This document shows, one piece after another, positions 1 to 6,812 of a DNA stretch of 9,571 nucleotides (its first letter is position 1; every line of letters starts with the position of its first letter). Below the pieces are notes generated by a model, which worked only from the letters and a program-made list of their open reading frames with translations, did no database searches and was not told where the DNA came from. Position numbers and translations under genes: made by a program. This stretch comes from Firmicutes bacterium UBA4874 (GTDB taxonomy: Bacteria > Bacillota > Clostridia > Caldicoprobacterales > DTU083), in contig DHDO01000027.1 in NCBI GenBank assembly GCA_002399435.1, positions 1 through 9,571 on the forward strand. The letters run 5' to 3'.

Positions 1-1
1 A

Positions 2-34
2 TTTCCATACAGATAAAGTATATCTGCATGGAGA
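2..34. repeat. Imperfect inverted repeat upstream of the transporter operon
   Basis: The arms TCCATaCAGATA (4-15) and TATCTGcATGGA (21-32) are complementary except for one A/C mismatch, with a 5-base centre; a weak extension reaches 2-34. No T-run follows, so it is not a terminator. It could be a regulator site or the tail of an upstream structure cut by the window edge. The pairing is directly visible; any function is inferred. Confidence 0.4.
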
Positions 35-61
35 ATGACGGCTCTATATCCAAAATGACGG
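34..61 (+). repeat. Direct repeat AATGACGG, two copies 20 bp apart
   Basis: AATGACGG occurs at 34-41 and again at 54-61, exactly 20 bp apart, or about two helical turns. Several bases after each copy also agree. The second copy ends about 20 bp before the putative -35 box of the transporter operon. Two direct half-sites on one DNA face upstream of -35 is the layout used by many AraC-family activators. The repeat is seen; the activator role is inferred. Confidence 0.4.
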
Positions 62-81
62 TTCAAAATTGAAAACAACGA

Positions 82-110
82 TTGCCCGGCAAATGGCTTG
101 CCACTATAGT
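82..110 (+). promoter_or_regulatory. Putative sigma-A promoter of the ABC transporter operon
   Basis: A -35-like TTGCCC (82-87, 4 of 6 consensus bases) is separated by 17 bp from a -10-like TATAGT (105-110, 5 of 6). Transcription would start near 117, giving a leader of roughly 95 bases before the start at 211. The -35 lies in an odd palindrome, TTGCC-C-GGCAA (82-92), and the -10 lies inside the perfect palindrome at 101-112, so both elements could be covered by regulators. Confidence 0.5.
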
Positions 111-115
111 GGATA
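98..115. promoter_or_regulatory. Putative operator, palindrome copy 1 (transporter)
   Basis: CCACTATAGTGG (101-112) is a perfect 12-bp palindrome covering the putative -10 box. The 18-base block TTGCCACTATAGTGGATA (98-115) matches 13 of 18 positions of the block at 3898-3915 upstream of the GH127 hydrolase. A protein bound here would block RNA polymerase, so repression is the simplest reading. The regulator is not identified; none of the regulators in this window is shown to bind it. Confidence 0.45.
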
Positions 116-195
116 TAGCTCAATGGTGGTTGAAAACTTCACTGGCCAGGACAAACAAAGAAGCTTTCAGAGTTTCCGAAAGTATGCTTTCATTC

Positions 196-206
196 AGAAG
201 GAGGGG
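196..206 (+). promoter_or_regulatory. Strong ribosome binding site that sets the start at 211
   Basis: AGAAGGAGGGG lies 196-206, with the AAGGAGG core ending 6 bases before ATG 211. The reading frame stays open upstream to a TTG at 82, but that codon has no such site and falls in the promoter. The ATG at 211 is therefore the chosen start. Confidence 0.8.
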
Positions 207-210
207 TTGT

Positions 211-1179
211 ATGTCGTCCGGTGCTCTTACACCTAAGCCGACGCAAAGGACCAGTCGGAAAGAAAAAGTGATGCATTTTCTCCGGTCCAAAAAAATCATA
301 CGCAATCTGGATCTGTATCTGCTGATCCTGCCTGTTCTTGTATTCTACATTATTTTTTGTTACAGGCCCATGTATGGTCTGCAGCTGGCGTTCAAGGATT
401 ATGTCGCCATAGATGGAATTTTCGGAAGCCCCTGGGTCGGGCTGAAACATTTTGAACGCTTTTTCGGCTCTCCCTATTTTTTACGGCTGATTTCCAACAC
501 ATTGAGTATCAGTGTATTGCAGCTGCTGTTTGGGTTTCCAATTCCGGTTATTTTGGCTTTGTTGATCAACGAAATGAAAAACAGCAGAAGGAAAAAGCTC
601 GTTCAGAATGTTACCTATGTGCCTCATTTTCTGTCCACTGTGGTGATTGTCGGTATGTTGAAAAACTTTGTTCATCCGGAGTATGGGATCATAAACATGA
701 TGATTGCAAAATTGGGCGGTTCCAGGATGAATTTCATGGAGGAGGCTTCCTGGTTCCATACCTTATATGTGGCGTCCGGTGTATGGCAGAACATGGGATG
801 GGATTCCATCATATTTATTGCATCATTGTCAGGGGTGGATCCGCAGCTGCATGAGTCAGCAAAAATAGATGGTGCCGGAAGAATGCAGCGCATCTGGCAT
901 ATCAACATGCCGGCCATTCTGCCCACTATTGTGATTGTTCTGATATTGAATGTTGGTGGTTTGATGAATATTGGTTTTGAAAAAGCTTTCCTGATGCAGA
1001 ATGACCTCAACCTGAGCAAATCAGATATTATTTCCACTTACTCCTATCGGCTGGGAATTCAGGGAGCGCAGTACTCCTATGCAACGGCGATAGGTTTCTT
1101 TAATTCCATTATCAACTTTATGCTGCTGGTCACCGTAAATACCATATCCCGCAGAATCAGCTCCACCAGCTTATGGTAA
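211..1179 (+). CDS. ABC sugar transporter permease, LplB/YtePlike family
   Basis: This is an inner-membrane subunit of a carbohydrate importer, 322 residues, a usual length for the LplB-type binding-protein-dependent permeases. After a basic N-terminus, the first membrane segment is about residues 35-51 (LYLLILPVLVFYIIF), followed by the family-typical RPMYGLQLAFKDY stretch. The cytoplasmic EAA loop that docks the ATPase is visible as ESAKIDGAG from residue 215, followed by ...INMPAILPTI. Further membrane segments alternate through to the C-terminal SSTSLW. It is the first gene of an operon with a second permease 22 bases downstream and a solute-binding lipoprotein after that. The sugar cannot be read from the permease; the nearby GH127 hydrolase suggests an arabinofuranose-containing oligosaccharide. 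The family call is firm, the substrate is inference. Confidence 0.93.
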   Translation: MSSGALTPKPTQRTSRKEKVMHFLRSKKIIRNLDLYLLILPVLVFYIIFCYRPMYGLQLAFKDYVAIDGIFGSPWVGLKHFERFFGSPYFLRLISNTLSISVLQLLFGFPIPVILALLINEMKNSRRKKLVQNVTYVPHFLSTVVIVGMLKNFVHPEYGIINMMIAKLGGSRMNFMEEASWFHTLYVASGVWQNMGWDSIIFIASLSGVDPQLHESAKIDGAGRMQRIWHINMPAILPTIVIVLILNVGGLMNIGFEKAFLMQNDLNLSKSDIISTYSYRLGIQGAQYSYATAIGFFNSIINFMLLVTVNTISRRISSTSLW

Positions 1180-1201
1180 CGGTGAGAAAGGAGTCCTGGG
1201 T

Positions 1202-2098
1202 ATGACAAAGAGAGCAGGAATTCATTCCCGCAACGATCTTATTTTCAATATGGTGAATGGTACCATTTTGAGCATGATTCTGTTAATTGTATTGTTTCCC
1301 CTGATTTATACTCTCAGTGCCTCGTTTTCGGATCCGAAGATGGTAACTGCCGGAAAATTATATTTCCTGCCGGTGGGATTCAACCTGGATTCCTATCGTG
1401 AAGTATTTAAAAACCAGGATATCATGATCGGGTATCGGAATACCTTGATTATTACACTTACCGGGACATTGTTGAATATGATCCTGACGGTCTGCGGTGC
1501 CTATCCGTTGTCACGAAAGGATTTTTATGGCCGTAACGTGCTGATGAAGCTGTTTTCCTTTACCATGTTTTTCGGCGGAGGGATCATCCCCCTGTTTCTG
1601 GTGGTACAATCCCTGGGCCTGCTGAACTCCTGGGCTTCCCTGATTCTGCCCAGTGCCGTCTCCACTTATAATCTGATCATTATGCGGACCTATTTTGAAA
1701 ATTCCGTGCCTTATGAACTGCAGGAAGCCGCCTATATGGACGGATGCTCCAATACGGGGATTCTTTTTAAGGTGGTGCTTCCCCTTTCCGGGCCGGTTCT
1801 GGCTGTTCTTTCCCTTTATTATGCCGTAGGATACTGGAATTCCTATTTCAGTGCCATGATGTATATCAATGATCGAAGCAAATATCCGCTTCAGCTTTTC
1901 CTCAGGGAAGTGCTGGTAATGAATCAGGCGCAGAATATGATGGATTCCTCGGCGGAGGAAATGGCGCGGCAGGCCATGCGGGCAGAGACCATAAAATACA
2001 GTGTCATTGTTGTCTCCAGCGTGCCAATGCTGATTCTTTATCCCTTTGTACAAAAGTTCTTTGTGAAGGGAGTGATGATCGGAGCATTAAAAGGTTGA
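1202..2098 (+). CDS. ABC sugar transporter permease, YtcP/LplC family
   Basis: This is the second membrane subunit of the importer, 298 residues, normal for CarB/YtcP-type permeases (binding-protein-dependent transport, inner membrane component). The first membrane segment is about residues 15-35 (MVNGTILSMILLIVLFPLIY), and the sequence LSASFSDP follows as in family members. The EAA loop is clear: QEAAYMDGCS from residue 174, followed by KVVLPLSGPVLAVL. The C-terminus PFVQKFFVKGVMIGALKG is characteristic of this subfamily. An AAAGGAG site (1187-1193) lies 8 bases before the ATG. It pairs with the preceding permease to form the heterodimeric channel; the 22-base gap implies cotranscription. 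The family assignment is firm. Confidence 0.94.
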   Translation: MTKRAGIHSRNDLIFNMVNGTILSMILLIVLFPLIYTLSASFSDPKMVTAGKLYFLPVGFNLDSYREVFKNQDIMIGYRNTLIITLTGTLLNMILTVCGAYPLSRKDFYGRNVLMKLFSFTMFFGGGIIPLFLVVQSLGLLNSWASLILPSAVSTYNLIIMRTYFENSVPYELQEAAYMDGCSNTGILFKVVLPLSGPVLAVLSLYYAVGYWNSYFSAMMYINDRSKYPLQLFLREVLVMNQAQNMMDSSAEEMARQAMRAETIKYSVIVVSSVPMLILYPFVQKFFVKGVMIGALKG

Positions 2099-2154
2099 TG
2101 CCAATTGATTTTTGTTCTGCCGGTAAAGTTTACAATGATTGGGAGGTTGGAAAA

Positions 2155-3780
2155 ATGAAAGGATTCCTGCGCAAAGGAAAGAAAGGTATTGTTTTTCTTC
2201 TGCTGGCCGTTCTTTTATGCATTGCATTGGCAGGCTGCGGGAAACAAACAGGAGGGAAAAGCAAAGCCGCAGTAAAAGTGAACCCGGATGGTTTCCCGAT
2301 AGTGGACAAAACGCTCAAGCTGAAAATTGTCACCATGCAGACGCCGGTTCAGAAAGATTTCAATGATATGGTCATTCTAAAGGATTATGAAAAGAAGTCC
2401 AATATCGATGTGGACTGGGTCTGTATTCCGCAGGAATTTGTGGCGGAGCGGCGGAACATCATGATGGCTTCCGCTGAGGAACTTCCGGATGCCTTTTTCA
2501 AAATGCAGTTTCCGGCAACGGATATTTCCAAGTATTCCAAACAGGGACTGATTTTGCCTTTGTCTGATCTGATCGATCAATATGCACCGAATGTCAGGGC
2601 AGCCTTCAAGAAGTGGCCGGATGTGGAGAAAGGACTGACTATGCCGGACGGGAAAATCTATTCCCTTGGATATATTCTTGGCGCCCCGGCGATTACCAGC
2701 GGTCCCAAGTTGTTTTTCAATTCGGAGGCTCTCCGGAAGGTGAATAAGGAAGTACCGACGACTTTGGATGCGTTTGTTGATGTATTGAAAGCTTTTAAAG
2801 ATCTGGACTATAACGAAAATGGAAAAGCGGATGAAGTGCCGTTGACCTGTTCCGATTATGGCGGACTGGAAGGGATATTGAAAGGCTCGTTTGGTTTGGG
2901 CACACGCGGAAGTGCACATGGAAATGTAGATGTGGATCCGGACACCAGCGAGCTGCGATTTATCCCCACGTCCGAAGGATACAAACAGCTGCTTCAGTTC
3001 ATGCATATGCTTTATCAGGAGCACCTGCTGGATCAGGAAATATTCACCATGGATATGCCCAAGCTGATCGCCAAAGGAGAGGAAGGGAGAGCTCTCTGTT
3101 ACGCTTTCGTCAATCATTCCGTCATCGGTACCAAATACAGTGAAAAGAGTGTGGGTTTGGAGGCGCCTCTGAAAGGCCCCAACGGGAATCTGTTGTGGAA
3201 TAACTCCGGTCCGGCACTGTCCGGTTTCGGTCATTTTGTCATTACGAAAAAGAATCCGAATCCTGAGGCAACGATGCGCTGGGAAGACTATTGGTACAGC
3301 GATGATGGAATGCGGGAGTATTTCATGGGGGTAAAGGACAAAACCTATTATGTGGATGACAACGGGAATTACGAGTATACGGATTATGTCATGAAAAATC
3401 CGGATGGGATCATGTTTGAGCAGGTCCTGGGTGCCTATGTTCCCTGGGCAGGCGGAGCCAATCCTTCCATCGCCGGTGACAAGTACTTCAAAGGCGGCGA
3501 GATGCAGCCAATTACAAAGGCCAGTGCGGATAAACTGTATGAATATCGTCCCAAAACCATATGGCCGGGCTTTGTATGGGAAGACAAGGATACGGACGAT
3601 ATGGCTTCCATCGCCACGGATCTCAGTACTTACATCAATGAAAACCGGGCTCTTTTTGTGACAGGCAAAAAATCCTTTGACGAATGGGACGATTATGTAA
3701 AGGGATTTGACAACATGCGTCTGGATCATTATATGAAGGTGTACAAAGATGCAGCGAAGCGATACGGGTTTAAAGGATAA
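2155..3780 (+). CDS. Lipoprotein solute-binding protein of the sugar ABC importer
   Basis: This extracellular substrate-binding lipoprotein of the LplA/YtcQ type has 541 residues, typical for the large family-1 binding proteins that accompany LplB/YtcP permeases. The signal peptide has a basic start (MKGFLRKGKKG), a hydrophobic core and the lipobox LAGC; Cys28 would be lipidated and anchor the mature protein to the membrane surface. An acidic loop at residues 216-227 (DLDYNENGKADE) looks like the calcium-binding EF-hand-type loop common in this family. The start at 2155 was chosen for the GGGAGG site (2141-2146, 8 bases away) and because it places the signal peptide at the N-terminus; the open frame upstream overlaps the previous gene. 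A terminator follows the stop. Binding of a plant oligosaccharide is inferred from the neighbouring hydrolase. Confidence 0.93.
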   Translation: MKGFLRKGKKGIVFLLLAVLLCIALAGCGKQTGGKSKAAVKVNPDGFPIVDKTLKLKIVTMQTPVQKDFNDMVILKDYEKKSNIDVDWVCIPQEFVAERRNIMMASAEELPDAFFKMQFPATDISKYSKQGLILPLSDLIDQYAPNVRAAFKKWPDVEKGLTMPDGKIYSLGYILGAPAITSGPKLFFNSEALRKVNKEVPTTLDAFVDVLKAFKDLDYNENGKADEVPLTCSDYGGLEGILKGSFGLGTRGSAHGNVDVDPDTSELRFIPTSEGYKQLLQFMHMLYQEHLLDQEIFTMDMPKLIAKGEEGRALCYAFVNHSVIGTKYSEKSVGLEAPLKGPNGNLLWNNSGPALSGFGHFVITKKNPNPEATMRWEDYWYSDDGMREYFMGVKDKTYYVDDNGNYEYTDYVMKNPDGIMFEQVLGAYVPWAGGANPSIAGDKYFKGGEMQPITKASADKLYEYRPKTIWPGFVWEDKDTDDMASIATDLSTYINENRALFVTGKKSFDEWDDYVKGFDNMRLDHYMKVYKDAAKRYGFKG

Positions 3781-3836
3781 CGGCGCTGGTGAAAAGTAAA
3801 AAAGGATTTGATGTCGATAAAAAGGCGGCAATTTTG

Positions 3837-3867
3837 AAAGGCTGGTGCAACCGGCCTTTTTTTCTTT
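3837..3867 (+). terminator. Rho-independent terminator after the transporter operon
   Basis: The stem AAAGGCTGGT (3837-3846) pairs with ACCGGCCTTT (3850-3859), 10 bp with one T-G wobble, around a 3-base loop GCA. It is followed by a T-rich tract (3857-3863, then C and TTT). It separates transcription of the transporter from the hydrolase gene. The match to the intrinsic terminator form is strong. Confidence 0.88.
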
Positions 3868-3897
3868 ACTTTGAAGAACATAAATGATAAAATTTTT

Positions 3898-3915
3898 TTG
3901 GCACAATTGTGCATT
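3898..3915. promoter_or_regulatory. Putative operator, palindrome copy 2 (hydrolase)
   Basis: GCACAATTGTGC (3901-3912) is a perfect 12-bp palindrome in the short gap between the terminator and the hydrolase start. The block TTGGCACAATTGTGCATT (3898-3915) shares TTG-x-CAC-x-AT-x-GTG-x-AT with copy 1 at 98-115. It would lie between the -35 and -10 boxes of the possible promoter. Regulation by a shared dimeric factor is inferred. Confidence 0.45.
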
Positions 3916-3927
3916 GCTGTACATATT
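3898..3927 (+). promoter_or_regulatory. Possible promoter of the hydrolase gene
   Basis: TTGGCA (3898-3903, 5 of 6 to the -35 consensus) is followed after 18 bp by CATATT (3922-3927, 4 of 6 to the -10). An alternative is TTTACT (3865-3870) with TAAAAT (3888-3893), spacer 17, which overlaps the terminator T-tract. A promoter is expected here because the terminator ends the upstream transcript; which pair is used is uncertain. Confidence 0.35.
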
Positions 3928-3941
3928 GCCACAAAAAAACC

Positions 3942-3949
3942 GGGAGGGG
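3942..3949 (+). promoter_or_regulatory. Ribosome binding site that sets a TTG start at 3956
   Basis: GGGAGGGG (3942-3949) lies 6 bases before TTG 3956. The only in-frame ATG, at 3884, has no convincing site, sits just after the terminator, and would add 24 residues encoded across the palindrome. A TTG at 3950 is in frame but abuts the site, so 3956 is preferred. Confidence 0.72.
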
Positions 3950-3955
3950 TTGGAT

Positions 3956-5914
3956 TTGAATCAAGCGAAAGGGCATCTGCTGCCCTGGAAGGATGTCAGG
4001 ATAGAGGATGAATTCTGGTCTCCGTATACGGATCTGGTGAGGGAGACCATTCTTCCCTATCAATGGGAGGCGCTGAATGATCGGGTTCCGGACGCTCCGC
4101 CCAGTCATGCCATACGCAATTTCCGGATTGCGGCAGGTTTGGAGCAGGGGGAATACGAGGGACTTGTCTTTCAGGACAGCGATCTGGCAAAATGGCTGGA
4201 AGCGGTGGGATACAGTCTGGCCATCTACCCGGATGAAAAACTGGAGGCAACTGCTGATGAAGTGATCGATCTGATCAGCAGGGCGCAGCTGCCGGATGGT
4301 TATGTGAATACGTATTTTATCCGGAAGGAGCCGGGCAAAAGATGGACCAATCTTTGGGAATGTCATGAACTTTATTGCGCCGGGCATATGATGGAAGCTG
4401 CTGTGGCATATTATCAGGCGACGGGGAAAAGAAAATTTCTGGAGTGCATGTGCCGGTTTGCGGATCATATTGATTCAGTTTTCGGCCCGGAGCCCGGCAA
4501 GCTGAAAGGTTACCCGGGTCATGAGGAGATTGAGCTGGCTCTGGTCAAGCTGTATCATGTCACCGGAGTGAAGCGGTATCTGGATCTGGCTGCCTTTTTC
4601 ATCAATGAAAGAGGAAAGCGTCCCTATTATTTTGACCTTGAAGCCGAGAAAAGGGAGAGCAATCTCTGGTCCCCGAAAGGGCGCAGGCCTTCCGACACTG
4701 CGGATTATAACCAATACCGCATCCCGGTCCGGGAGCAGAAGAAGGCAACAGGTCACGCCGTCCGTGCGGTGTATCTGTATTCCGGCATGGCCGATGTGGC
4801 TCTGGAGACCGGAGACAGGGAGTTGAAGGAAGCCTGCAGGATTTTGTGGAACAATATCGCCTTCCGGCAGATGTACATTACGGGAGGGATTGGCTCCACC
4901 GCTCAGGGGGAAGCGTTTACCCTGGACTATGATCTGCCCAACGATACGGCATATCAGGAGACCTGTGCCTCCATTGGCCTGTTTTTCTTTTCCCATCGGA
5001 TGCTGGCCCTGGACAAAGACGGGAAGTACGCGGATGTCATGGAGCGGGCTCTTTATAATTCCATCCTCAGCGGGATTTCGCGGGACGGGAAACGGTTTTT
5101 CTATGTCAATCCGCTGGAGGTTTGGCCGGAGGCCAGCGAAAAAGATCCTGGAAAACGACATATCCTGCCAGTCCGCCAAAAATGGTACGGCTGTGCCTGC
5201 TGCCCGCCCAATATTGCCCGCCTGCTTTCTTCCCTGGGAGGATATGTGTACGATGTGGAGGAGGATACGATCACGGTTCGTCTCTATATCGGCGGGGAAT
5301 TTCAGGCGAAAATCGGAGACGTCCCCGTTATCCTGGTGCAGACAACGGATTATCCCTGGGATGGCAAGGTAACGATTCAGGTCAAGGGAGTATCCGAAAA
5401 GCGATTTACCCTGGCTTTGCGGCTGCCGGGCTGGTGTCCCAAAGCAGACCTGAAGGTCAACGGTGAGGAATGTTCCATCGGTTCCCGGCGGCAGAAGGGC
5501 TTTGTCCGTCTTGACCGGATATGGACGGATGGGGACCTTGTGGAATTCTGCATGGAGATGGATCCGCAGCTGATTCAGGCACATCCCATGGTGCGTGCCG
5601 ATGCAGGCAGGGCGGCGATTCAGAGAGGTCCGCTGGTATATTGCCTGGAGGAGACAGACAATGGCAAGAATCTTTCTTCCATTTCCATACCTTCGGATGC
5701 CCATCTGGAGGCTTTCCGGGATCCGGGGCTTCCGGGGAAGGCTGTGGCTATCCGGGCAGAGGGGTACCGAACCAATGAATCCTCATGGAAGGAAGAGGAA
5801 TTGTACCGCCCTTTGTCCCGAAGCGAGAAACATATTGGAATCAAGGCTGTGCCTTATTTTCTGTGGGGCAATCGGGAACCGGGGGAAATGCTGGTCTGGC
5901 TTCGGTATCAATGA
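3956..5914 (+). CDS. GH127 beta-L-arabinofuranosidase, intracellular
   Basis: The 652-residue product matches glycoside hydrolase family 127 (formerly DUF1680), the family of Bifidobacterium longum HypBA1 (658 residues), which removes non-reducing beta-L-arabinofuranose, for example from arabinobiose linked to plant hydroxyproline. The start WKDVRIEDEFWSPY is typical. With the TTG as residue 1, the catalytic set is complete: Glu319 (acid/base, in GEAF), Glu335 and Cys337 (in YQETC, zinc ligands), and Cys415-Cys416 in CACCPPN (nucleophile and zinc ligand). The 16- and 2-residue spacings equal those of HypBA1 (322, 338, 340), and the cysteine pair is offset by one. An (alpha/alpha)6 catalytic part of about 430 residues precedes beta-sandwich regions. 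There is no signal peptide, so it acts in the cytoplasm on imported sugar. Related GH146 enzymes are the main alternative, but length and the missing export signal favour GH127. Confidence 0.92.
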   Translation: MNQAKGHLLPWKDVRIEDEFWSPYTDLVRETILPYQWEALNDRVPDAPPSHAIRNFRIAAGLEQGEYEGLVFQDSDLAKWLEAVGYSLAIYPDEKLEATADEVIDLISRAQLPDGYVNTYFIRKEPGKRWTNLWECHELYCAGHMMEAAVAYYQATGKRKFLECMCRFADHIDSVFGPEPGKLKGYPGHEEIELALVKLYHVTGVKRYLDLAAFFINERGKRPYYFDLEAEKRESNLWSPKGRRPSDTADYNQYRIPVREQKKATGHAVRAVYLYSGMADVALETGDRELKEACRILWNNIAFRQMYITGGIGSTAQGEAFTLDYDLPNDTAYQETCASIGLFFFSHRMLALDKDGKYADVMERALYNSILSGISRDGKRFFYVNPLEVWPEASEKDPGKRHILPVRQKWYGCACCPPNIARLLSSLGGYVYDVEEDTITVRLYIGGEFQAKIGDVPVILVQTTDYPWDGKVTIQVKGVSEKRFTLALRLPGWCPKADLKVNGEECSIGSRRQKGFVRLDRIWTDGDLVEFCMEMDPQLIQAHPMVRADAGRAAIQRGPLVYCLEETDNGKNLSSISIPSDAHLEAFRDPGLPGKAVAIRAEGYRTNESSWKEEELYRPLSRSEKHIGIKAVPYFLWGNREPGEMLVWLRYQ

Positions 5915-5973
5915 GGCAAGCCGTTTCATGCAGTAAAAGGCACTGCAATTGCAAGGCAGAGGTGATAGCAAAG

Positions 5974-6780
5974 ATGGGTGATGAAGATCGCGAGAGGTTG
6001 GAACAGGAGAAAGGGAAACGGATTCGTGCAAGAGTCTTTCGTACCATTCCGTGGATATGCGGTTTGATACTGGTACTTCTGTTGACCGGCCCTTTTGCCT
6101 TTTTGCACGATGATCCGATCTCTCCGAAGGAGCTGGTGAACTATGCGCCGAAGAACGAATGGCTGGCGGCCTTGTTTATGATTGCCCTCTATGCCTTCAA
6201 GTCCATGGTGTTTGTGATACCGATTCCCCTGCTCTATATCTCTTCCGGGCTGATTTTCAAGCCGGTTCGTGCTTTCCTGATCAATGTGCTGGGCATGATA
6301 ACCTGCACGACATTGCCCTATTGGATTGGCCGATACTCCGGCGGGGGAGTGATGGAAAAGATATTGAAGAGGTTTCCGAAAATGCAGGTGCTGGACAATT
6401 TAAAAAGGGGAAACGAGTGGTTCTTTTCCTTTATTGTACGGGTGATCGGCTTCCTTCCTTGTGATGCCGTCAGCATGTTTATGGGGGCTTGCAAGGTGGA
6501 TTTCAAAAAGTATATTACCGGAACAGCTGTCGGAATGCTGCCCGGTTTGATTTCCATTACCATGGTGGGAATCACCATAACCAACCCCCATTCCCCGGAG
6601 TTTTTGTTTTCCTGTATCCTGTCGGTTACGCTGTCCATTGCTTCCTTTGTTGTATACTGGGTGTATACAAGGCTGCGGAATACCCGCACTTCTTCATCCT
6701 CTTCCGATCATGCGGAATACGGAAAAGCCGATACCGGGCCGGATCACCAGGAGGAGAACCGGACGGGGAAAAAGCCGTGA
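5974..6780 (+). CDS. TVP38/TMEM64 family (VTT, DedA-like) membrane protein
   Basis: This 268-residue integral membrane protein is of the VTT/SNARE-associated superfamily. It has a charged N-terminus, a first membrane segment at about residues 25-44 (IPWICGLILVLLLTG), then the VTT core from about residue 80 to 205. The core includes YISSGLIFKP and the conserved-type stretch FIVRVIGFLPCDAVSMFMG around Arg156 and Pro162, matching the family's R-x-x-P-x-x-P/D re-entrant motif region. A hydrophilic Ser-rich tail follows from about 232. Members are linked to phospholipid scrambling or flipping and membrane homeostasis; the role here is unknown. The start at 5974 was chosen for AGAGGTGA (5958-5965), 8 bases upstream; the frame is open further up but overlaps the hydrolase. 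It lies 59 bases after the hydrolase with no terminator between, so it may be cotranscribed. Confidence 0.85.
   Translation: MGDEDRERLEQEKGKRIRARVFRTIPWICGLILVLLLTGPFAFLHDDPISPKELVNYAPKNEWLAALFMIALYAFKSMVFVIPIPLLYISSGLIFKPVRAFLINVLGMITCTTLPYWIGRYSGGGVMEKILKRFPKMQVLDNLKRGNEWFFSFIVRVIGFLPCDAVSMFMGACKVDFKKYITGTAVGMLPGLISITMVGITITNPHSPEFLFSCILSVTLSIASFVVYWVYTRLRNTRTSSSSSDHAEYGKADTGPDHQEENRTGKKP
6650..6670. repeat. Perfect 8-bp inverted repeat inside the VTT gene
   Basis: TTGTATAC (6650-6657) and GTATACAA (6663-6670) are exact inverted copies with a 5-base centre. It lies in coding sequence for VVYWVYT near the last membrane segment, about 145 bp upstream of the response-regulator -10 box. It resembles a dimeric repressor site in form, but coding constraint could also explain it. 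Confidence 0.35.
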
Positions 6781-6812
6781 GAAGCTGAAGCTTCGGACGC
6801 ATCTGTTTGATA

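Noticed and set aside
82..210. N-terminal extension of the first permease from a TTG at 82
   Set aside because: The TTG coincides with the putative -35 box and has no ribosome site, the extra 43 residues are unlike the family, and a strong site precedes ATG 211.
2377..3924. Long open frame of 515 codons on the minus strand
   Set aside because: It lies opposite the binding-protein gene, its translation has no recognisable domain, and it has no supporting ribosome site; it is explained by codon bias of the real plus-strand gene.
4475..5704. Long open frame of 409 codons on the minus strand
   Set aside because: It lies opposite the GH127 gene, which has a complete active site; the antisense product resembles no family.
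5944..5953. Palindrome TGCAATTGCA before the VTT gene as a third operator copy
   Set aside because: It lacks the CAC-N4-GTG core and the flanking matches of the two proposed operators, and 10-bp palindromes arise easily by chance.
6781..6794. Hairpin GAAGC-TGAA-GCTTC as terminator of the VTT gene
   Set aside because: The stem is only 5 bp and no T-run follows.
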